DNA of 64,000 nucleotides from CAYUTA01 sp964447605 (lineage in GTDB: Bacteria > Bacillota > Clostridia > Christensenellales > CAG-138): the NCBI GenBank assembly GCA_964447605.1, contig CAYUTA010000007.1, positions 1 to 64,000 of the forward strand. The letters are read 5' to 3'. The notes under the pieces are model-generated. The model saw only the letters and a program-made list of their open reading frames with translations, ran no database searches and was not told where the DNA came from. Numbering within the stretch: position 1 is the stretch's first letter; each line of letters opens with the position of its first letter. A program made the position numbers and the translations under genes. Below are positions 53,302 through 63,516 of this stretch, one piece after another.

Positions 53302-55116
53302 CTACGCGTTCAGAATCTTCATGAACTCCTCTCCCGTGACGGTCTCCTTTTCATAAAGATGCCGCGAAAGCTCGTCGAGCTTTGCACGGTTTTCGAGCAG
53401 GATGCTCCTTGCCTTTGCATGCTGTTTTTTGACCAGCGCCACAACCTCCCGGTCGATCTGCGCCTGCATTTCCGCAGAGCAGACAAGCGATGCGTCGCCG
53501 CCGAGGTACTGGTTGGTCACGGCCTCCATCGCCACCATGCCGAACCCCTCGCTCATGCCATAGCGCGTAATCATGGCGCGGGCAAGCTTTGTCGCCTGCT
53601 CGATGTCGTTGCTTGCGCCGGTGGTGACGGAACCGAACGCAACCTCCTCGGCCGCGCGGCCGCCGGTAAAGGTCGCGATCTTATTTTCAATCTCCTCCTT
53701 GCTCATCAGGTAATGGTTGCCCTCGTCCACCTGCATGGTATAGCCCAATGCGCCGGAGGTTCGCGGCACGATGGTGATCTTCTGCACCGGCGCGGAGTTG
53801 GTCTGCCTGGCCGCAACCAGCGCATGGCCGATCTCATGGTATGCGACGATCCGCTTTTCCTTATCGGTAAGAATGGCGTTTTTCTTTTGATAGCCTGCAA
53901 TCACGATCTCGATGCTTTCCTCCAAATCCGCCTGCGTTGCGAAGGCGCGCCCGTCGCGCACCGCGCGAAGCGCCGACTCGTTGATGATATTGGCCAGTTC
54001 CGCGCCGGAAGCGCCGGAGGCCATGCGCGCGATCCTGGAGAAATCCACTCCGCCGTCCAGCTTGATTTTTTTGGCGTGTACCCTCAATATTTCCTCCCGG
54101 CCCTTGAGGTCGGGGAGCTCCACGGGCACGCGGCGGTCAAAGCGACCGGGGCGCAGCAGCGCGGGATCAAGCGATTCGGGCCGGTTGGTGGCGGCCAGAA
54201 TGATTACGCCGTTGTTGCCCTCAAAGCCGTCCATTTCGGTCAGAAGCTGATTAAGCGTCTGCTCCCGTTCGTCATTGCCGCCCAGCTGACCGTCGCGCTT
54301 TTTACCGATGGCGTCGATCTCATCGATGAACACGATACACGGCGCTTTCTCCTTTGCCTGGCTGAACAGGTCTCGCACCTTGGAAGCGCCCATGCCCACG
54401 AACATCTCGACGAACTCAGACCCGGAGATGGAGAAAAACGGTACGCTGGATTCGCCCGCAACCGCTTTGGCCAGCATGGTTTTGCCCGTGCCCGGGGGGC
54501 CGACAAGCAGAATGCCCTTTGGCATGGAGGCGCCGATCTCCTTATACTTGTCCGGGTTATGCAGGTAGTCCACGATCTCGGCAAGACTTTCCTTTGCCTC
54601 GTCCTCGCCGGCAACGTCGGAGAACATGATCCCCTCGGAGGAACGCACATAAACCTTTGCGTTGCTTTTTCCCATGCCGAACATCATGGCGTTCTTGCCG
54701 CCCGCCGAGTTTTGCATCATTTTTTTAAAAAAATACTGGCCAAGAGCCACAAAGATGATCAGCGGCAGAACAAAAGTTAAAAACGCGCTTAGCAGCGGCG
54801 AGGTTTCTTTGACAATCTCGCTGGAAAACTTTGCGCCTGATGCATGGAGCCGCTCTACCAGACCCGGATCATCCATCACGCCGGTTTTAAAAATTTTCGA
54901 ATCGTCCCGGTTGGTAAAAACGACCTGATTGATCTGGATATCGACCTGACCGATCTCCTTGTTGTCCGTCATGGTCATAAAGGTCCCGTAATCCACCTCC
55001 GTCACCTGCGCCTCCTTAATCGCAGGCATGACCAGAACGTTGAACAGGAACAGCACCAGCAAAACGATGCCGTAATAATAGATCAATGGCTTCCTGGGGT
55101 GCTCGACTTCATTCAT
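53302..55116 (-). CDS. ftsH: ATP-dependent zinc metalloprotease FtsH
   Basis: The 604-residue AAA+ protease has two N-terminal membrane helices ([13 protein letters not shown] and [14 protein letters not shown]), the Walker A GPPGTGKT, Walker [13 protein letters not shown], the second region of homology ([21 protein letters not shown]) and the metalloprotease motif HEIGHA. It degrades membrane and short-lived proteins and in sporulating species is needed for early development. ATG 55116 follows AAGGAGCAACGTTT; a longer frame to 55215 has no site. The protein lacks a long C-terminal extension. Confidence 0.97.
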   Translation of the reverse strand: MNEVEHPRKPLIYYYGIVLLVLFLFNVLVMPAIKEAQVTEVDYGTFMTMTDNKEIGQVDIQINQVVFTNRDDSKIFKTGVMDDPGLVERLHASGAKFSSEIVKETSPLLSAFLTFVLPLIIFVALGQYFFKKMMQNSAGGKNAMMFGMGKSNAKVYVRSSEGIMFSDVAGEDEAKESLAEIVDYLHNPDKYKEIGASMPKGILLVGPPGTGKTMLAKAVAGESSVPFFSISGSEFVEMFVGMGASKVRDLFSQAKEKAPCIVFIDEIDAIGKKRDGQLGGNDEREQTLNQLLTEMDGFEGNNGVIILAATNRPESLDPALLRPGRFDRRVPVELPDLKGREEILRVHAKKIKLDGGVDFSRIARMASGASGAELANIINESALRAVRDGRAFATQADLEESIEIVIAGYQKKNAILTDKEKRIVAYHEIGHALVAARQTNSAPVQKITIVPRTSGALGYTMQVDEGNHYLMSKEEIENKIATFTGGRAAEEVAFGSVTTGASNDIEQATKLARAMITRYGMSEGFGMVAMEAVTNQYLGGDASLVCSAEMQAQIDREVVALVKKQHAKARSILLENRAKLDELSRHLYEKETVTGEEFMKILNA

Positions 55117-55186
55117 AAACGTTGCTCCTTTGTTTGGCTGGCCGCACCGGACGTCCATGCGGATACGGCAAAAATCATTATGTTTG

Positions 55187-55215
55187 AGTATACATGATTC
55201 ATGCGGCGTTGTCAC
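55187..55215 (-). promoter_or_regulatory. Promoter of ftsH
   Basis: On the minus strand GTGACA (55210-55215) and TATACT (55187-55192) are 17 bases apart. The leader to ATG 55116 is about 65 bases. Confidence 0.6.
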
Positions 55216-55368
55216 GGGACCGACGCGGCGGCGGGCTCATAACTAGGAGGCTGTGGGCCCGCGTGCCGCATCCTGACCGTGACGGCGGCTTCCGCATAAA
55301 TTGTTCCACAAATACGGTTACGGAATCCATACCCAAAGCATCCGCCGGCGCGCGCTTTGTCGCTGCAA

Positions 55369-55397
55369 TCATGTTTTCCAGTCCCGCCGCATACGCT
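55369..55397 (+). promoter_or_regulatory. Candidate sigma-E promoter of spoIIID
   Basis: TCATGTT (55369-55375), exactly 14 bases, then CATACGCT (55390-55397). The sigma-E consensus is about TCATATT, N14, CATACANT, so the -10 matches seven of eight. spoIIID is a sigma-E target in B. subtilis, which supports the reading. Its TTG start lies 33 bases after the -10. Confidence 0.6.
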
Positions 55398-55429
55398 TTA
55401 CAAACGCTAATTTGGGGGGACAAAGCAAG

Positions 55430-55705
55430 TTGCGCGACTATATTGAAGAACGGATTTTAGAGACCGCACAGTATATCATCGAGCATGGCGCAACGGTCCG
55501 CGACGCGGCAAACGTATTTTCCATCAGCAAATCGACCGTGCATAAGGACATGGCCGAGCGGCTGCGCACCATCAATCCAACGCTTGCGGCCGACGTACGC
55601 AAGGTGCTGGATTTCAACAAGGCCGAACGGCATATCCGCGGAGGCCGGGCGACTCACCTGAAATATAAGGGAGAATACGAACCCGCACGGACGGCGGAGC
55701 ACTGA
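55430..55705 (+). CDS. spoIIID: Sporulation transcriptional regulator SpoIIID
   Basis: A 91-residue mother-cell regulator. After a TTG start at 55430 (GGGGGGA nine bases before) it reads MRDYIEERILETAQYIIEHGATVRDAANVFSISKSTVHKDMAERL, the SpoIIID helix-turn-helix, then LDFNKAERHIRGGRAT. No nearby ATG would fit, since an in-frame upstream reading runs into unrelated sequence. It follows ftsH divergently. It would repress and activate sigma-E genes and turn on sigK. Confidence 0.93.
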   Translation: MRDYIEERILETAQYIIEHGATVRDAANVFSISKSTVHKDMAERLRTINPTLAADVRKVLDFNKAERHIRGGRATHLKYKGEYEPARTAEH

Positions 55706-55747
55706 AGCGCAGGACACGTACGCAAACCGTTTTGCCGCGCAGGACGT

Positions 55748-56422
55748 TTACCGCGCGGCTATTCCCTGTGTGTAAGCGGCTCCATCCAGACCCGCAAGGC
55801 AGGCGCAGGCCGCATAAACGCGCTTTGCACCCGCGTGGCGCAATGCCGCGGCGCAGTTTTGCAGCGTATTGTGCGTGGTCGTTACGTCGTCGATCAGCAA
55901 AACGGACAGGCCGGCTACGCGCGCGTTTGCAGAAAAAGCGCCGGTTAGATTGACCGCGCGCCGGGCCGCGTCCAGCCGCGCCTGCGGCGCGGTATAGCGC
56001 GTTCGGCGGAGCAGGTCGCTGCGGATGGGAATGGGATAGCGGGCTTGAAGCGCACTGGCAAGCCGTTCGCTCTGGTTGAACGTGCGCAGCCAACGGCGCA
56101 GCGGGTGGAGCGGAACGGGCGTCAGGCAATCGATCCGCCAACCGGCCGGCAACTCGATAAAGCCCGCAAAAAACGGCGCGAGCCAAACCTGCCGCTGATA
56201 CTTAAAGCGGTGCACCGCCGCTTCCGTGGCCTCGTTATAGATCAAACCCGCCGTAAGGCCGTCCAAGCCGTCCGGCGCGTTCAACGTACGCGGGCAACGC
56301 ACAATCGCCGCGCGGCAGGCGCAGCACATTCCGTCGTTGCCGACGACCGCCTCCTGATTGCACAGCGCGCAAACAACGCCGTCCGGAAACAGCGCGTCGA
56401 CAAAGAGGTTTTGCTTTTGCAC
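55748..56422 (-). CDS. comF: ComF family amidophosphoribosyltransferase-like protein
   Basis: A 224-residue protein starting with GTG at 56422, seven bases after AGGAGGGG. It has an N-terminal four-Cys region (CALCNQEAVVGNDGMCCAC) and a PRTase-type core with LLIDDVTTTHNTL, the PRPP-binding loop where ASG is replaced by THN. ComF takes part in DNA uptake; the helicase ComFA is not adjacent, recD2 is instead. Length is typical. It lies 61 bases downstream of recD2 on the same strand. Confidence 0.88.
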   Translation of the reverse strand: MQKQNLFVDALFPDGVVCALCNQEAVVGNDGMCCACRAAIVRCPRTLNAPDGLDGLTAGLIYNEATEAAVHRFKYQRQVWLAPFFAGFIELPAGWRIDCLTPVPLHPLRRWLRTFNQSERLASALQARYPIPIRSDLLRRTRYTAPQARLDAARRAVNLTGAFSANARVAGLSVLLIDDVTTTHNTLQNCAAALRHAGAKRVYAACACLAGLDGAAYTQGIAAR

Positions 56423-56483
56423 AGAACGCCCCTCCTGACGAAATTCAGCTTCGGGCAGCGCGTATAAGCTCCGGCGCCCCTGC

Positions 56484-58685
56484 CTAGTCCCGCAACGCCT
56501 TCCATTCTGCAAGCCGCACCTTCAGCGCGGTGTAGCGGCGGTTGGTGCGGTTATTCAGGATCATGCTCATCAGCGCTTCGCGCCGACCGATGCAAACCAC
56601 CTGCCGCTTGGCGCGCGTCACGGCGGTATAGAGCAGATTCCTGGTGAGCATGGGGGAAGCGCCGCCAAACATCGGCAAAATTACAATGGGGAACTCGCTG
56701 CCCTGGCTTTTATGGATGGAGATGCAGTAGGCCAAATCCAGTTCGTCAAGCTGCGCAAATTCAAAGGCGGCCAAACGGTTGTCGTCAAAGAGCACCAGCA
56801 TGCGCCGGTTCGGCAAATCGATTTGGAACACCGTGCCAAGGTCGCCGTTGAACGCGCCCGTGCCCTCTTCGGCGGTCGCTCCGGCGGCGGGCTTTGACCA
56901 GGCGATCTTGTAGTTGTTTTTGATCTGCATCACGCGGTCGCCCTCCCGGAAGACCGTTTCGCCGCTGATGTGTTCCCGCTTTCCGGCGGCGGGCGGGTTA
57001 AGCGCTGCCTGCAGGCGTGTATTGAGGTTCAAAACGCCTAAAACGCCCTTTTTCATGGGCGCAAGCACCTGTACGTCCAAAAGCGGCTCGCTCGTCGGCA
57101 GCATGAGGCCGGGATTCGCGCAAAGCGAAAGAATGCGCCGCAGAATCTGCTCCTGACCCATCAACTCCTCAAAGCGGAAATCCGATTCCGGCAGCTCGAG
57201 ATACGGCGCAACCCCTTCGTTGATGCGGTGCGCGTTGGTGACGATCATGCTGCGCTGCGCCTGTCGGAAAATCTCGGTCAGACGCACGACCGGGATGACG
57301 TCGCTTTCGAGAATGTCGCGCAGCACTTCGCCCGCGCCAACGGGCGGAAGCTGATCCGCATCGCCAACCATGATGAGGCGCGTGCCGTCCGAAACGGCGC
57401 GCAGCAGCGCAGCCATGAGCATTACGTCCACCATGGACATCTCGTCCACGATAATCATGTCAAAAAACAGGGGATTCTCCTGATTTCGTAAAAAACCTTC
57501 GCCGGGAATATATTCAAGCAGGCGGTGCAGCGTCCTTGCTTCGTGGCCGGTAGCCTCGCTCATGCGCTTTGCGGCGCGCCCGGTCGGCGCGGTCAGCGCA
57601 ACCTCAAGCCCCATGTCCTGCATGACCGAGGTGATATATCGGATGATGGTGGTCTTGCCTGTGCCGGGGCCTCCGGTAATGACCAGGGTACCCTCGCGCA
57701 ACGCGGCCTGCACGGCCGAATGCTGCTGCTCGGAAAGCTGCAGGTCGCGGTTTGCCGCCTTGCCTGCGTATTCTAAAAACGGATTGTCAGCAGGCCGTTG
57801 GCAGAGGCGGACGAGCCGTTCGGCAATGCTGTTTTCCAGCCGGTTCATGCGCGGCAAAAACACGCCGTCCAGTTCGCCCACCATCTGATACACGAGTTCG
57901 TTGGCGCCGATCAGATGATCAATCTCGTCGCCAACGCGTTCCTCCGGTACGCCGAGCAGGCCCGCGGCATAGGCGGCCAGGCGCGCACGCGGCAGGAAGG
58001 TATGGCCGTATTCGTTGCCGGCGGAGCCGAGCGCATACAGGATGCCCGCACGCAGCCGGGAGGCGGAGCTAGTCTCGAAGCCGGACACATTCTGCGCAAT
58101 CTTGTCGGCGGTTACAAAGCCGATTCCGTCGACGTCGTTGATGATCTGATAGGGATTTTCCTCGATGCGCGCCATGCAGAGCTCGCCATAGATCCGGTAA
58201 AGCCGGTACGCCTGGTTGACCGTGACGCCATATGGCTCGAGCGCAAGCAGAATATCCCGCATCATGCGGTTTTCGCGGTAGGAATCCACGATCATCCCCA
58301 GCCGCTTTTTGCCGATGCCGGGGATATCGATGAGTTGCTCGGGCGTTTCATCGAACACGGCGAGCGTGTCCATGCCAAACCGCTGCACAATTGCGCGCGC
58401 GGTAGCCGGGCCGATTCCCTTGATGAGCCCGCTGCCAAGATAGCTTTCTACAGCGGAAAGCGTGGCCGGGGCAAGGGTGCGGCAGGACTCAACCTTAAAC
58501 TGGCGCCCGTATTTCGGATGCGCGGCATAGTTGCCGGTCAGCTCCACGCGCTCGCCCGCATTGGCCAGCGGCAACACGCCGACAGAGGTGATCTGCTCGC
58601 CCTCGTCAGGCGCCAGTTCAAACACCGTCCATCCGTTTTCGGCGTTGCGGAAGATGATGTTTTGAATGGTTCCAATCAGTTCCAT
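56484..58685 (-). CDS. recD2: RecD2/YrrC-type SF1B DNA helicase
   Basis: The 733-residue helicase has an N-terminal OB region (VELTGNYAAHPKYGRQF), helix-hairpin-helix motifs (YLGSGLIKGIGPATA and LIDIPGIGKKRL), then GGPGTGKTTIIR (Walker A), APTGRAAKRMSEATG, VDEMSMVD (Walker B), GDADQLPPVG and the UvrD-like C-terminal ISIHKSQGSEFPIVIL. RecD2 works without RecBC in mismatch repair and replication-fork rescue in Bacillus. The ATG is at 58685 and fits the family N-terminus MELIGTIQNIIFRNAENGWTVF. Confidence 0.95.
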   Translation of the reverse strand: MELIGTIQNIIFRNAENGWTVFELAPDEGEQITSVGVLPLANAGERVELTGNYAAHPKYGRQFKVESCRTLAPATLSAVESYLGSGLIKGIGPATARAIVQRFGMDTLAVFDETPEQLIDIPGIGKKRLGMIVDSYRENRMMRDILLALEPYGVTVNQAYRLYRIYGELCMARIEENPYQIINDVDGIGFVTADKIAQNVSGFETSSASRLRAGILYALGSAGNEYGHTFLPRARLAAYAAGLLGVPEERVGDEIDHLIGANELVYQMVGELDGVFLPRMNRLENSIAERLVRLCQRPADNPFLEYAGKAANRDLQLSEQQHSAVQAALREGTLVITGGPGTGKTTIIRYITSVMQDMGLEVALTAPTGRAAKRMSEATGHEARTLHRLLEYIPGEGFLRNQENPLFFDMIIVDEMSMVDVMLMAALLRAVSDGTRLIMVGDADQLPPVGAGEVLRDILESDVIPVVRLTEIFRQAQRSMIVTNAHRINEGVAPYLELPESDFRFEELMGQEQILRRILSLCANPGLMLPTSEPLLDVQVLAPMKKGVLGVLNLNTRLQAALNPPAAGKREHISGETVFREGDRVMQIKNNYKIAWSKPAAGATAEEGTGAFNGDLGTVFQIDLPNRRMLVLFDDNRLAAFEFAQLDELDLAYCISIHKSQGSEFPIVILPMFGGASPMLTRNLLYTAVTRAKRQVVCIGRREALMSMILNNRTNRRYTALKVRLAEWKALRD

Positions 58686-58765
58686 AGCGTCCTTTACAGC
58701 CGTTTTCAGGCTTTCATTCAGGCGATCCCTCCGGCCTTATCACCGACATGCGGATGTGGCGGCGG

Positions 58766-59614
58766 TTACAGCAATTGCAGCAGCGTACCTGCCAGCACGG
58801 CGGCCAGATAGACCGTGCCAAGCACGCGGGCATAGGTTTTCCAGCCGCGCCTGCCCCGCAGCAGCACCAATAAGCCTACGCCGCTTGCCGTACAAAGACC
58901 GGCGACCGCGCTGCCAAACGTAATCATACCGTCAAGATAAAGCTGCGTCATCAGCACCGAGGCGGCACAGTTGGGAATGAAGCCAATCACTGCGGAAAGC
59001 ATCGGCTGGAACGGGCCGGGCAGCATCAGCGCGGCCAGTCGCTCTTGGCCAATGAGCGCGATCAGAACGTTGAGCGCAAACGTGACAAAAAACACAAACA
59101 GCAGAATCGACAGCGTACGCTGGAATGCGGCCCAAAGGATTTCACAAAACGTCGCGTTATGCTCGCATTCGCAAACATGCGGCTGTTCGGCCCTGGCGTA
59201 TGCCTCGTTTTGCCGCTTAACCGGCCAAATGAGGTCGAGAAGAACACCCGCAAGGACAGCCACGGCCAACTTGGCCAGGATCAGCCGCCAAACCGCCGGC
59301 AAACCGCCGGGGTTGCTGAGGAGGACGGGCAGCGCTTCGTCCGAGGTGGACAGAAACACCGCTGCAAGCGTGCCTGCGCTGAGCAGCCCGCCGTTGAACA
59401 AATGCGCGCTGGCAGCCGAAAAGCCGCACTGCGGTACCAGGCCGAGCAGCGCGCCTACAGGCGCGCCGAACCTCCCGGCCTTTTGCAGTGCGGAGGTAAA
59501 TCTCTCTGCGGCGCGGTGCTCGAGCCATTCCATCAGGAGGATGGTCAGCAGCAGAAACGGCGCAAGCTTGAGCGTATCGAGCAGTGCGTCCAGGAGAAGT
59601 TCAAGAAAGTCCAT
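58766..59614 (-). CDS. Putative manganese/arsenic-type efflux membrane protein
   Basis: A 282-residue protein with about eight hydrophobic helices and two similar halves: LVPQCGFSAASAHLFNGG and FIPNCAASVLMTQLYLDG, both of the form I/V-P-x-C-x-x-S. Between the halves is a His/Cys-rich cytosolic loop (HVCECEH) likely to bind metal. This fits the DUF2899/putative manganese transporter family near ArsP-type permeases. Its ATG shares one base with the glyS stop (TGATG), so the two are co-translated. Substrate and direction are inferred only. Confidence 0.6.
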   Translation of the reverse strand: MDFLELLLDALLDTLKLAPFLLLTILLMEWLEHRAAERFTSALQKAGRFGAPVGALLGLVPQCGFSAASAHLFNGGLLSAGTLAAVFLSTSDEALPVLLSNPGGLPAVWRLILAKLAVAVLAGVLLDLIWPVKRQNEAYARAEQPHVCECEHNATFCEILWAAFQRTLSILLFVFFVTFALNVLIALIGQERLAALMLPGPFQPMLSAVIGFIPNCAASVLMTQLYLDGMITFGSAVAGLCTASGVGLLVLLRGRRGWKTYARVLGTVYLAAVLAGTLLQLL

Positions 59615-61005
59615 CAAAAGTCGAGCCTTGCTTCAATATAAGGAACCAGCTCGTCAACGGGCATACGCACCTGTTGCATGCTGTCGCGGTCACGCACGGT
59701 CACACAGCCGTCGGACGCGGTTTCAAAGTCCACCGTAACGCACATTGGGGTACCGATTTCGTCCTCGCGGCGGTAGCGCTTGCCGATGGAACCGGTCTCG
59801 TCGTAATCAACCATAAACTTTCCGGAAAGCTTATGATACAGCCCGGTGGCCTGCTCGCCAAGCTTCTTGCTCAGCGGCAGAACCGCGCATTTATACGGCG
59901 CAAGCGCGGGATGCAGCCGCAGCACCGTGCGGACGTCGCCGCCGTCAAGCGTCTCCTCGTCGTAAGCGTCGCAAAGGAACGCCAGCGCGACGCGGTCTGC
60001 GCCAAGCGACGGCTCCACGCAGTAGGGGATGAATTTTTCGCCCGTGAACGGGTCGGTGTATTCAAAGTTCTCGCCGCTGCAGTCTGCGTGCTGCCGCAGG
60101 TCGAAGTCCGTGCGGTCGGCAATGCCCCAAAGCTCGCCCCAGCCGAACGGAAACAGGTACTCGATGTCCGTCGTTCCCTTGCTGTAATGCGAAAGCTCCT
60201 CCCTGGCGTGCTCGCGCATCTTGATATGCGGCTCCTGCATACCGAGAGAGAGCAGGAAGTTTTTGCAGTACCCCTTCCAGTATTCATACCACTCCAAATC
60301 CGTTCCCGGCGCGCAGAAAAACTCGAGCTCCATCTGCTCGAACTCGCGGATGCGAAAAATAAAGTTGCCGGGCGTAATCTCGTTGCGGAAAGACTTCCCG
60401 ATCTGCGCGATGCCGAAGGGGAGCTTGCGCCGTGTGGTGCGGGCCACGTTTTTAAAGTTGACAAAAATACCCTGCGCGGTTTCAGGGCGCAGGTAGAGCT
60501 CGCTTGCGCTGTCCTCGGTTACACCCTGAAAGGTTTTGAACATCAGGTTGAACTTGCGGATACCGGTAAAGTTCATTTTGCCGCACGCGGGACAGACGAC
60601 GCCCTTATCTGCAATGAAGCGTTCCATCTCCTCGTTGCCCCAGCCGTCGGGGCGCACGTCGGACAGCCCGTTTTCCATGGCGTAATCCTCGATAAGCTTG
60701 TCGGCGCGAAAGCGCGCCTTGCAGTCCTTGCAGTCCATCAGCGGGTCAGAAAAACCGCCCACGTGCCCGCTGGCCACCCAGGTCTGCGGGTTCATAAGGA
60801 TTGCCGCGTCCATGCCGACATTATAGGGGCTTTCCTGCACAAACTTGCGCCACCAGGCGCGTTTGACGTTGTTTTTAAACTCCACGCCGAGCGGGCCATA
60901 ATCCCAGCTATTGGCAAGCCCTCCATAGATTTCGCTGCCGGGGTATACAAAGCCGCGTCCCTTGCACAGCGCAACAATCTTATCCATCGTTTTTTCAACA
61001 GCCAT
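59614..61005 (-). CDS. glyS: Glycine--tRNA ligase, single-chain (dimeric) type
   Basis: A 463-residue class II synthetase with [13 protein letters not shown] at the start (motif 1 side), the zinc-like [13 protein letters not shown] and CPACGKMNF pairs, [14 protein letters not shown] and [25 protein letters not shown] (motif 2), and [18 protein letters not shown] (motif 3). It is the single-chain alpha2 GlyQS-like enzyme, not the alpha2beta2 form. Start ATG follows GGGAGGACAGGCACG. No T-box fits, since the leader is short. Confidence 0.97.
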   Translation of the reverse strand: MAVEKTMDKIVALCKGRGFVYPGSEIYGGLANSWDYGPLGVEFKNNVKRAWWRKFVQESPYNVGMDAAILMNPQTWVASGHVGGFSDPLMDCKDCKARFRADKLIEDYAMENGLSDVRPDGWGNEEMERFIADKGVVCPACGKMNFTGIRKFNLMFKTFQGVTEDSASELYLRPETAQGIFVNFKNVARTTRRKLPFGIAQIGKSFRNEITPGNFIFRIREFEQMELEFFCAPGTDLEWYEYWKGYCKNFLLSLGMQEPHIKMREHAREELSHYSKGTTDIEYLFPFGWGELWGIADRTDFDLRQHADCSGENFEYTDPFTGEKFIPYCVEPSLGADRVALAFLCDAYDEETLDGGDVRTVLRLHPALAPYKCAVLPLSKKLGEQATGLYHKLSGKFMVDYDETGSIGKRYRREDEIGTPMCVTVDFETASDGCVTVRDRDSMQQVRMPVDELVPYIEARLDF

Positions 61006-61037
61006 CGTGCCTGTCCTCCCTTAATCAATCGACCTTT

Positions 61038-61067
61038 ATTATCGCAACAACCCCGCCCGCTTGTCAA
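61038..61067 (-). promoter_or_regulatory. Promoter of glyS
   Basis: TTGACA (61062-61067) and GATAAT (61038-61043) are 18 bases apart on the minus strand, with a leader of about 27 bases, too short for a T-box. Confidence 0.6.
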
Positions 61068-61179
61068 GGCGCGCACCAGGATTTATCGCTGGACTTTGCA
61101 GGATTGTACAACTTGTCTGACAAACCTGCAATTCTTACGTATTCCGGGCATTTTCACACGATACGCCCAATTTTAGCCG

Positions 61180-61460
61180 GACTGAACGCGTACGCTTCCC
61201 CGCGCCGCCAGTATCTCTGCCGCATGCGCTGCGGGACAATCTGCTTTTCCGCAGCATCAGCGCGGAGCAGGTCTTTTTTAACGCCGCGCCGACGGCCCGC
61301 TCTATGACGCGGATATACGCCTGTCCGCTTCCTCCGATACGGAACGGTCCGTTACGGCGGCGTTTCCGGGGCGCGTGGGGATTGCCTCGGTATCGCTGTA
61401 TGACGACTATGCGCCGGGCGGCAGCGTCACCGTGGCATGCTTGCCGGCGGCGGCTGGATT
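61180..61460 (+). pseudogene. Possible unidentified gene relic with a frameshift
   Basis: In the 480 bases between glyS and the YgiQ gene there is a stretch whose translation looks protein-like: ALRDNLLFRSISAEQVFFNAA in one frame, then DGPLYDADIRLSASSD and RVGIASVSLYDDYAPGGSV in another, with GC-rich third positions. The break lies near 61290. No start or family is recognised, and the piece runs toward the YgiQ 3' end in the opposite direction. It may be a decayed gene or chance; the call is weak. Confidence 0.25.
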
Positions 61461-61488
61461 GTGCGCCGCTCAGCGTTTTCTTTTCCGC

Positions 61489-63516
61489 TTATCCGCTGTT
61501 ATTTGGCTCTGTCCGGCGTGTTTTGCGTTGCCTGTGTATCCCTGCTCCCTGCCGCGGCTTGTGGTCGTCCCCCGCGCCATTGTCATGCGGGCGCTTTTTG
61601 CCGTTTCCCTTTTGTCCCCGCTCCGCCGCGAAACGGCGCTCATTCTGCCCCGCCATCGCATCTGCCGTCGCACCCGTGCGGGAGGCTCCGCCGCGCTGTG
61701 CGCCGTCTTTCCGCACGCGCCGTTCCTCCGGCACAAGGCACTCGCGGCCGCTGCCGATAAGATCCTCACGGTCCGCCTGCCGCAGCGCCTTTCGAATGAG
61801 CGGGTGGTTTCGATAGACGTGGCACTGCATCAACGCGCGCTGCATAGCCTTCTCCTCGCGCGTACGCGGCACATAGACCGGCTCCATTGTGCGCGGGTCC
61901 AGCCCGGCATGGTACATGCAGGTGCTCACCGTACCCGGCGTAGGATAAAAGTCCTGCACCTGCTCCGGCCGGCGCCCGGTTTTTTTGAGATACTGCGCAA
62001 GTTCAATCGCATCGGAAAGCTGCGCCCCTGGGTGCGAACTCATCAGGTACGGTACCACAAACTGCTTCATCCCCAGCCGCTTGTTGACGGCATGGTATTT
62101 TTGCAAAAATCGCTCGTATACCGCATGCGGCGGCTTGTTCATGCATCTTAGCACCCGATCCGAAATGTGCTCCGGCGCGACCTTAAGCTGCCCGCTGATG
62201 TGATGCGCGGCAAGCTCGCTTAAAAACGCGTCGTCACGCTCCAGCAGCAGGTAGTCGTAGCGAATGCCGCTGCGCACAAATACCTTTTTCACGCCGGGCA
62301 GCCCCCGCAGCTTTTGTAATAACGCGGTATAGTCGGCGTGCGACGCGTCGATATTTTTGCATGCCGAAAACCCAAGGCATTGCTTATCCGCGCATACGCC
62401 GTGGGTCATTTGCTTCTTACAGGCCGGGTGGCGGAAGTTTGCCGTCGGGCCGCCTACGTCATGGATATAGCCCTTAAAGTCCCGGCAGGCCGCCATGCGC
62501 CTTGCCTCTTCAAGGATGGAGTCATGGCTGCGCGACTGTACAACGCGACCCTGGTGAAACGTGAGCGCGCAAAAATTGCAGTTGCCAAAGCAGCCGCGTT
62601 CGGATGTGATGGAATACTTCACCTCATCAAGCGCCGGTACGTGCCCCGTTCCCCCGGGAAGCGGCTCGCACATATAAGGCAGCGCATACACCGCGTCCAG
62701 CTGCTCGCATGTAAGCGGCTTTGCCGGCGGGTTGCATAACAGGCAGCCCTTTTCATGCGGTTGCACAAGCGGCCTTCCGCGCACTGCGTCCTGCTCACGC
62801 AGCTGGAGGGCAAACGCCTCGGCATAGGTACGCCTGTCCGCCGCCACGGCCGCAAATCCGGGCAGGATCACCGCGCAGTCCGGCGCGTCGGGCAGAGCCG
62901 GGATGCGCACGCATGTGCCGGGAATGTCCGTCAGTTCGCGCACAGGCCTGCCGTCCGCAAGCGCTTCCGCAAGCGTGAGTATCGTGCGTTCGCCCATCCC
63001 GTAAACCAGAATGTCTGCGCCTGCGTCATAAAGCATGCTGTGGCGCACGCGGTCGTCCCAGTAATCGTAGTGTGCAAAGCGGCGCAGGCTCGCCTCAATG
63101 CCGCCGAGAACCACCGGCACGTTTGCATATGCCTCGCGGCAGCGGTTGCCGTAGACGATGCACGCGCGGTCCGGCCGCCGGCCTGTTTCCCCATGGGGCG
63201 AATACGCGTCCGTATCGCGCCTTCGTCCGGCGACTGTATAATGATTGACCATGGAATCCAGATTGCCCGCAGAAACGAGAAATGCAAGCCGCGGCCTGCC
63301 AAGCCGGCGAAACGCCTCCGCGCTGTGCCAGTCCGGCTGTGCGATTACCCCCACGCTGAAGCCATGGGAAATCAGCACACGGCTGATAATCGCCGTGGAA
63401 AACGACGGATGATCGACATATGCGTCGCCCGATATGAAAACAAAATCTGCCTGCGCGATTTTGCGCGATTGCATCTCTTGCACGGTGAAAAACGGCGGAA
63501 GCTCCCCGCTTTTCAC
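61489..63516 (-). CDS. YgiQ family radical SAM protein
   Basis: The 675-residue protein has the YgiQ N-terminal domain (FVFISGDAYVDHPSFSTAI), GIEASLRRFAHYDYWDD, then the radical-SAM cluster ERGCFGNCNFCAL and YIHDVGGPTANF and KVAPEHISDRVL. Family UPF0313 enzymes are orphan radical-SAM proteins; the reaction is unknown. The last 75 residues are basic and low-complexity (GQNERRFAAERGQ and KGNGKKRPHDNG), unlike the compact orthologs. Its start overlaps the upstream gene by ATGA. Confidence 0.88.
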   Translation of the reverse strand: MKSGELPPFFTVQEMQSRKIAQADFVFISGDAYVDHPSFSTAIISRVLISHGFSVGVIAQPDWHSAEAFRRLGRPRLAFLVSAGNLDSMVNHYTVAGRRRDTDAYSPHGETGRRPDRACIVYGNRCREAYANVPVVLGGIEASLRRFAHYDYWDDRVRHSMLYDAGADILVYGMGERTILTLAEALADGRPVRELTDIPGTCVRIPALPDAPDCAVILPGFAAVAADRRTYAEAFALQLREQDAVRGRPLVQPHEKGCLLCNPPAKPLTCEQLDAVYALPYMCEPLPGGTGHVPALDEVKYSITSERGCFGNCNFCALTFHQGRVVQSRSHDSILEEARRMAACRDFKGYIHDVGGPTANFRHPACKKQMTHGVCADKQCLGFSACKNIDASHADYTALLQKLRGLPGVKKVFVRSGIRYDYLLLERDDAFLSELAAHHISGQLKVAPEHISDRVLRCMNKPPHAVYERFLQKYHAVNKRLGMKQFVVPYLMSSHPGAQLSDAIELAQYLKKTGRRPEQVQDFYPTPGTVSTCMYHAGLDPRTMEPVYVPRTREEKAMQRALMQCHVYRNHPLIRKALRQADREDLIGSGRECLVPEERRVRKDGAQRGGASRTGATADAMAGQNERRFAAERGQKGNGKKRPHDNGAGDDHKPRQGAGIHRQRKTRRTEPNNSG

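Noticed and set aside
61006..61100. T-box riboswitch upstream of glyS
   Set aside because: The promoter leaves a leader of roughly 27 bases, too short for a T-box, and no specifier hairpin was seen.
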